The translations under genes and the position numbers were made by a program. Shown one piece after another: positions 59,789 through 64,000 of a stretch of DNA of 64,000 nt. Each line of letters begins with the position of its first letter. Positions within the stretch are counted from its first letter, which is position 1. This stretch comes from Algiphilus sp. (GTDB lineage Bacteria > Pseudomonadota > Gammaproteobacteria > Nevskiales > Nevskiaceae): the NCBI RefSeq assembly GCF_023145115.1, contig NZ_JAGLEJ010000006.1, positions 59,163-123,162 on the forward strand, written 5' to 3'. Under the pieces are notes generated by a model that was given only the letters and a program-made list of their open reading frames with translations, was not told the DNA's origin and made no database searches.

Positions 59789-60492
59789 CAGGCAGCGTCG
59801 TGGAAGATGATGCCGAGCGCCATGCGCTCGCCGCTGCGTACCCGACTGACGCCGTGACGCATGGTCACGCGGTGGTCGCCGCGCCGACCGCGACGCGGCC
59901 GCTGGCTGACCGCCAGCACCGCGGCGTCGCCTCTCGACAGCGGCAGCACCTCGGCGCGCGACTGCATGCGCGGACGCTGCTCGGTGACGACCAGCTCGCC
60001 GCCGGTGAAGTCCGTTCCGGGTTCCGACAGCTGCACGATCACCTGGAGCGGGAAGCAGTGCGCCCCGTACAGGTCCTGGTGCAGGCAGTTGTAGTCGTTC
60101 TCGCGATAGCGCAGCAGCAGCGGCGTCGGGCGGGTCTGCCCCGCCGCATGACAGCGCGCGCGATAGGCGTCGTGCGTATCCGGGAAGTCCGCGATGCCGC
60201 CCATGCGCGCCTGCCATTCGTTGGCCAGCCCGGCGAGCCGTGGATAGATCGCGGCACGCAGTGCTGCCACGGTCTCCGGGAGCGGGTAGCGGAAGTAGCG
60301 GTACTCGCCGCTGCCGAAGCCGTGCCGCGCCATGACGACGCGGGAGCGGAAGCGATCGGCATCGTCGTGGAGCGCGCGCAATCGCTCGCAGTCGGTCGCG
60401 GACAGCAGTCCGGGCAGGAGGGCGGTTCCGCCGGCGTCGAGCGCTTCCGTCACCGCCCGCCAGTCGAACGCCTGCAGCCGGTCCGCGATCAC
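59788..60492 (-). CDS. 2OG-Fe(II) oxygenase of the Ada operon
   Basis: A 234-residue prolyl-hydroxylase-like dioxygenase. YNCLHQDLYGAHCFPLQVIV carries the His-x-Asp pair, GGELVVTEQRPRMQSR is the conserved double-stranded core, and VTMRHGVSRVRSGERMAL has the distal His and the Arg that binds 2-oxoglutarate. Often found beside alkB/ada in Proteobacteria, suggesting a repair-related role. GTG start overlaps the ada stop. Confidence 0.88.
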   Translation of the reverse strand: MIADRLQAFDWRAVTEALDAGGTALLPGLLSATDCERLRALHDDADRFRSRVVMARHGFGSGEYRYFRYPLPETVAALRAAIYPRLAGLANEWQARMGGIADFPDTHDAYRARCHAAGQTRPTPLLLRYRENDYNCLHQDLYGAHCFPLQVIVQLSEPGTDFTGGELVVTEQRPRMQSRAEVLPLSRGDAAVLAVSQRPRRGRRGDHRVTMRHGVSRVRSGERMALGIIFHDAA

Positions 60493-61682
60493 GGCGCCGC
60501 TCTGGCCGCGCGCCGCTCGGCATCGAGCAGCGCGCGCTTGCGCGCCAGCCCCCAGCGATAGCCGCCGAGCCCGCCGTCACCACGGATGACGCGATGGCAC
60601 GGAATGAGCAGCGCGACCGGATTGCGCGCGCAGGCCCCGGCCACGGCGCGCACCGCCTCGGGGGCACCGACGCCGCGCGCCACCTCGGCGTAGGAAAGCA
60701 CCCTGCCGGACGGGATGTCGAGGAGATAGCGCCAGACGCGGATCTGGAAGGCCGTGCCGCGTACGTCGAGCGGCAGCGTCGGCGTCGGTCCGCCGCTGGC
60801 GAGATGATCCGCGAGCGCAGCGCGCCAGGCCTCGAAGCGCGCGCCCATGGCAGCGGGCATGGGGGACAGATCGGCTTCCGGGTACTCGGCGCGCAGGCGC
60901 GTGCACAGCTCGGTTTCATCGTCGCCGAACTGCGCGAAGCACAGCCCGCGGTCGGTGGCGGCGAGCATCAGCGCCCCCAGCGGCGTATCGGCCACCGCCC
61001 AGGAGATCGCGACGCCCCTGCCGCGGTCGCGATACTGCCGCGGCGTCATGCCGAGGTGCGTCGCGGCATGCTCGTAGACCCGGCTGGCCGATCCGTACCC
61101 CGCGTCGGCGATGGCCTCGGTCACCGAGCCGCACTCCCGAAGCCCGCGGCGCAGCGCCTGCCGACGGCATGCCTCGGCGTACTGGTGCGGGGTCACGCCG
61201 ACACGGGCCTTGAAGCGGCGCTGCAGCGTGGACGGGCTCATGTGCACGCGCGCGGCCATCGCCGCCAGCGTGCCCGCTTCGTCGGGACACGACGCGATGT
61301 CGCGGCACAGGCCGGCGATCGGATCCGCTGCGTCACCGTCCGGCCGGCAGCGCTTGCAGGCGCGCAGGCCGGCGCGCTCGGCTTCGGCGGACGAGACGAA
61401 GAAGCGCACGTTGCGGCGCAGCGCGCGCCGCGGCGTGGCGCACGACGGCCGGCAGTAGACACCGGTGGTGACGACGCCGTAGACGAAGCAGCCGTCCTGC
61501 CCGGCGTCGCGCGCGCATATCGCCTGCCAGCAGCGTTCCTCGTCGAGCATGGTCGGGCCCCGGGTTTCGGCAGTCGGCGGTTCCGGCGCGGCGGCACCGG
61601 TTGCCGCCGGGGATGGGGATGAGGATGGTGCCACCGGCGCACGTCGGGGCGATAGCGGCACTCGCACGGGATCAGACGGCAT
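60489..61682 (-). CDS. ada: Ada: methylated-DNA sensor, regulator and O6-methylguanine methyltransferase
   Basis: Order: N-terminal Ada zinc domain (GVYCRPSC; ACKRCRP; four Cys, the first the methyl acceptor), AraC-type HTH (VHMSPSTLQRRFKARVGVTP ... YGSASRVYEHA), ribonuclease-like domain and O6-MeG methyltransferase with active site IPCHRVI. About 353 residues follow the family's usual start, MLDEERC at 61550. I use the upstream ATG at 61682, which has GGAGAG 4 nt away; this adds a 44-residue Pro-rich leader. The true start is uncertain. First gene of the repair operon. Confidence 0.95.
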   Translation of the reverse strand: MPSDPVRVPLSPRRAPVAPSSSPSPAATGAAAPEPPTAETRGPTMLDEERCWQAICARDAGQDGCFVYGVVTTGVYCRPSCATPRRALRRNVRFFVSSAEAERAGLRACKRCRPDGDAADPIAGLCRDIASCPDEAGTLAAMAARVHMSPSTLQRRFKARVGVTPHQYAEACRRQALRRGLRECGSVTEAIADAGYGSASRVYEHAATHLGMTPRQYRDRGRGVAISWAVADTPLGALMLAATDRGLCFAQFGDDETELCTRLRAEYPEADLSPMPAAMGARFEAWRAALADHLASGGPTPTLPLDVRGTAFQIRVWRYLLDIPSGRVLSYAEVARGVGAPEAVRAVAGACARNPVALLIPCHRVIRGDGGLGGYRWGLARKRALLDAERRAARAAP

Positions 61683-61781
61683 GGCGCTCTCCGGGAGGAA
61701 TGGAAGCGCCATCGTGGGTCGCGCCGGCGCGACCCGCCATCCGGATCCGGCCGTTCAATTCGCGGTCCGGCGCGGCCGGCT

Positions 61782-62417
61782 TCAGTCGCTCCGCCCGGCC
61801 AGCAGCGGACTGGATCGCATCCGGGCCAGCTCCCGGGTCTGGTCGACGAGCATGCGCTCGGCCAACTGGCGCACGGCGGGGTGACCCGCTTCCTCGGTCG
61901 CGAAGCGGAGCATCGGCAGGCCACCCTCGTGATGACGCTGCATCAGTTGCAGGAAGCGACGATCGCGCGCCTCGCCCTCGGCCTCGGTCAGTGCGCGCAC
62001 CTCGGCGGTGGTGGCAAGACCGGGCATGCCGCTGGGCGAGGCCTCGCAGCTCAGCAGATAGGCCCGCAGGGCGTCATCCGGCGGGGTACTGCCGGCCAGC
62101 ATCCAGTCCATTGCGCGGCGCTCCGGCGCCAGCGGCTCGTCCCAGAGCGCGAGCCAGCCGCGCATCTGGCCGATCTCCACCAGCTGCGCCTCGCGGATGC
62201 GCTTCGCGAACGGCGCCAGTTCGGTCTCGTGCCCCTGCAGGAAGACATCGACCAGCATGAGCGCCTGATCGTGGTGCTGGCTCATGTGCTGCGCGAAGCC
62301 GATGTCGATGACACCGGGCGCGCCGGCCGCCGGCGGGTCCGCCACGGGCCGGAACCAGACGACCAGCGCGAGGCCGAGACCGACGACGGCGACCGGGAGC
62401 CAGCCCGCCGCCTTCAC
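61782..62417 (-). CDS. DUF305 membrane-anchored protein
   Basis: A 211-residue protein: an N-terminal hydrophobic anchor (WLPVAVVGLGLALVVWF), then two DUF305 repeats, each with a His cluster (FAQHMSQHHDQALM and LQLMQRHHEGGLPM) on a ferritin-like four-helix bundle. DUF305 proteins may bind copper or other metals, but no activity is proven. GTG start within the stop of the LVIVD-repeat gene; the two are coupled. Confidence 0.9.
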   Translation of the reverse strand: MKAAGWLPVAVVGLGLALVVWFRPVADPPAAGAPGVIDIGFAQHMSQHHDQALMLVDVFLQGHETELAPFAKRIREAQLVEIGQMRGWLALWDEPLAPERRAMDWMLAGSTPPDDALRAYLLSCEASPSGMPGLATTAEVRALTEAEGEARDRRFLQLMQRHHEGGLPMLRFATEEAGHPAVRQLAERMLVDQTRELARMRSSPLLAGRSD

Positions 62418-64000
62418 GAGCGCGCGTCGGCCAGCGGGTACACGCCGTTGGTGAACTCCAGCACCATGAAACCGTTGTCCATGCAGGTCACCCACAGCTG
62501 GTCGTCGACGAAGCGCGGCGGCGAGCTGCACCAGTCCGCGCTCATCTCGCCGTGGACGACGCCGAGACCCAGCGACAGCAGCTCGGGCACCGATGCCACG
62601 TAGCGCAGCACGTAGGGCACCAGCGACCCCGGCGCCGTGCCGGACGCATTCTGATCGGAGATGTGCGGCAGGATGCCGCCGCCCCAGGCGTGCAGCGAGC
62701 CGTGCAGGCGCGGCGCATCGTCGGGCCGCGCCGGCGGATTGAAGTAGGCGATCTCCACCGGGTCGCGCGGATTGCGGATGTCGAACACCCGGATGCCGGA
62801 GTTGAAGTAGCCACACGCCAGCGCGGTGGGATTCTCGGGCCGGTCGACGGTGCAGTAGTGCGCCTCGTAGCCGAAGGCACCGTTGCTGGCGACGTCCTCC
62901 TGGCGCAGCGCGGCGTTTTCGGGCTGCTGGATCTCGAGCTGGATGTGCGTGATGACCTCGGGCGCGGTCTCGTCGCTGATGTCGATGATGCGCACGCCCT
63001 CGGCGGCGAACTCGTCGGCGGCGATGAGGTGCGGCTCGCCGTCGAAGAACACCGGCAGTGCGTGCTGCGCGCAGCTCCGCGGGTTCCAGGTGATGCGGCT
63101 GACCTGGCGCACCACCGGGACCGGCTCGCGGTTCTGGATGGCGCTGACATCGAGCGTGATGATCCCGCCCGGGAGGCAGGTGGCCAGATACATGCGGTTG
63201 CCGTCGGGACTGAACTCGACCCCGTGGTTGGCCGGGAAGCCGCGCAGGCCGGTGTAGAGGATGCGCGGCTGGCTCGGCTCCTCGACGTCGATGGCGGTGA
63301 TGCTGCCGGCGATCAGGCCCGTCGACCAGTAGGTGCGCCCGTCCGGCGACCAGTTGCCCTCGTGGCCGAGCACGTTGGACGGGAGCTCCAGCGAGGTGCC
63401 CAGCAGACCGTTGCGATGGATCGGATTGGCGCAGTCGTCGCTGATGTCGTAGACGTCGAAGAAGCCGGGCGCGCTCAGCACGCCCACCGCGACGCCGCCG
63501 AGCAGGCCGCGCGCTTCGTTGACCTTGAGCGATTCCCAGGTGCCGAGCAGCATGCCGGGGCTGGCGTGGTGGCCGGCGAACTGGGGGTCCGTCGGGTCGG
63601 AGACATCCACCACCTGCATGCCGGGCGTGGTGCTGAGCACCGCCGCGACCGGTCCGCTCGACATGTAGGCGCAGTCGCCGCTGGACGCACTGACCACCGA
63701 CGCGCCCTGGCCCTGGTACTGCCCCACCAGCCGCAGGTTGCAGGAATAGGCCTCGAGATTGCGCCCGCTGTCGCGGTCGGCGCGCGGGACGCGTCCCTGC
63801 AGATCGGTTTCGGGCGCGCTGTCCGGGCCGCAGGCCACCGTGCGCGGTGGTGCCGTTCCGGGTGCGTCGGCCGGTACGTCGGCGGATGTCGGCGCCTGCG
63901 AGCCGCCGCAGGCCGCGAGCGCAAGGGCGAGCAGGCCCGGGCACGACAGGCGCCCGGCGTCCCGCAGCCGGTTTCGGGTCGTGTCCCTAGCCGTGGTGTA
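62414..64000 (-). CDS. LVIVD-repeat beta-propeller lipoprotein, start outside window
   Basis: The frame continues to the right edge with no ATG, GTG or TTG in the last 160 bases, so the start lies beyond the window. The visible N-terminus has a signal segment with lipobox (LLALALAACGGS), then a linker and at least 470 residues of LVIVD-like repeats: MQVVDVSDPTDPQ, ITAIDVEEPSQPR, VRIIDISDETAPEV, IRVFDIRNPRDPVEI. It probably folds as an extracytoplasmic beta-propeller. Function unknown. Coupled to the DUF305 gene. Confidence 0.88.
   Translation of the reverse strand, partial: YTTARDTTRNRLRDAGRLSCPGLLALALAACGGSQAPTSADVPADAPGTAPPRTVACGPDSAPETDLQGRVPRADRDSGRNLEAYSCNLRLVGQYQGQGASVVSASSGDCAYMSSGPVAAVLSTTPGMQVVDVSDPTDPQFAGHHASPGMLLGTWESLKVNEARGLLGGVAVGVLSAPGFFDVYDISDDCANPIHRNGLLGTSLELPSNVLGHEGNWSPDGRTYWSTGLIAGSITAIDVEEPSQPRILYTGLRGFPANHGVEFSPDGNRMYLATCLPGGIITLDVSAIQNREPVPVVRQVSRITWNPRSCAQHALPVFFDGEPHLIAADEFAAEGVRIIDISDETAPEVITHIQLEIQQPENAALRQEDVASNGAFGYEAHYCTVDRPENPTALACGYFNSGIRVFDIRNPRDPVEIAYFNPPARPDDAPRLHGSLHAWGGGILPHISDQNASGTAPGSLVPYVLRYVASVPELLSLGLGVVHGEMSADWCSSPPRFVDDQLWVTCMDNGFMVLEFTNGVYPLADARS

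Overview
This is about 64 kb of GC-rich chromosome, densely packed with genes, from a gammaproteobacterium. Clues are the gamma-type Fpr, the pyrE/exonuclease III pair, the AmpG- and TrmB-like proteins, LpxR, RND pumps and a Fur-type operator. GlyGly-CTERM-like tails and Nevskiales/Solimonadaceae-like content are compatible with that order, but genus cannot be read from the sequence. No rRNA, CRISPR array, prophage or replication origin is visible. Most genes sit in short operons with ATGA, GTGA or TTGA start/stop overlaps.

Layout. 1-7 kb: DUF2914 membrane protein (cut by the left edge), EamA transporter, a conserved hypothetical, SDR, hemolysin III/PAQR protein, pyrE, exonuclease III-family nuclease and AmpG-like permease. 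7-12 kb: a small conserved protein, then an overlapping leftward operon of a ThiS-ThiG fusion, trmB, phosphoribulokinase and a Tas-like aldo-keto reductase, then a frameshifted secreted-protein gene. 12-14.8 kb, the most unusual part: a tRNA-Gly(CCC) gene is split in its anticodon stem by a complete group II intron. The intron carries, in its domain IV upstream of the reverse transcriptase gene, a second intact tRNA-Gly(CCC). That copy matches the host exons except in the anticodon stem and its flanks, exactly where the intron recognises its target. The intron looks like an element that breaks an essential-type tRNA and supplies its own recoded copy.

15-21 kb: HNH protein, CarH/LitR-type B12-binding MerR regulator, AEC transporter, glutamine amidotransferase, fpr, DUF3047 protein, and a small protein behind a Fur-like box. 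21-36.3 kb: a secreted-protein region with DUF1552 and DUF1592 (cytochrome c + CBM2 fusion) proteins facing left. Facing right are a PHP lipoprotein, PhoD- and PhoX-like phosphatases, a small lipoprotein and a zinc phospholipase C-like protein. A palindrome-controlled GSU2403-type nucleotidyltransferase and a second PhoD-like protein follow. A weak Pho-box-like element precedes the PHP-PhoD-PhoX run, so phosphate acquisition is a reasonable theme.

36.4-42.4 kb: lipoprotein, MocR regulator divergent from a class IV aminotransferase and a LysE exporter, DinB protein, methyltransferase, DUF1127 protein and a LysR regulator. 42.4-50 kb: a complete RND efflux operon (adaptor, pump, embedded thioredoxin, outer-membrane channel) facing a TetR regulator and an NTF2-like protein, with twin palindromic operators between. 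50-54 kb: a small ESFPASD-motif protein, then a Pat-type lysine acetyltransferase overlapping an HDAC-type deacetylase. 54-59 kb: SUMF1-like protein, LpxR-like protein, TetR plus membrane protein behind a perfect 34-bp palindrome, and a predicted outer-membrane protein. 59-64 kb: an alkylation-repair operon (ada, a 2OG-Fe(II) oxygenase, alkB), then a DUF305 protein and an LVIVD-repeat lipoprotein whose start lies beyond the right edge.
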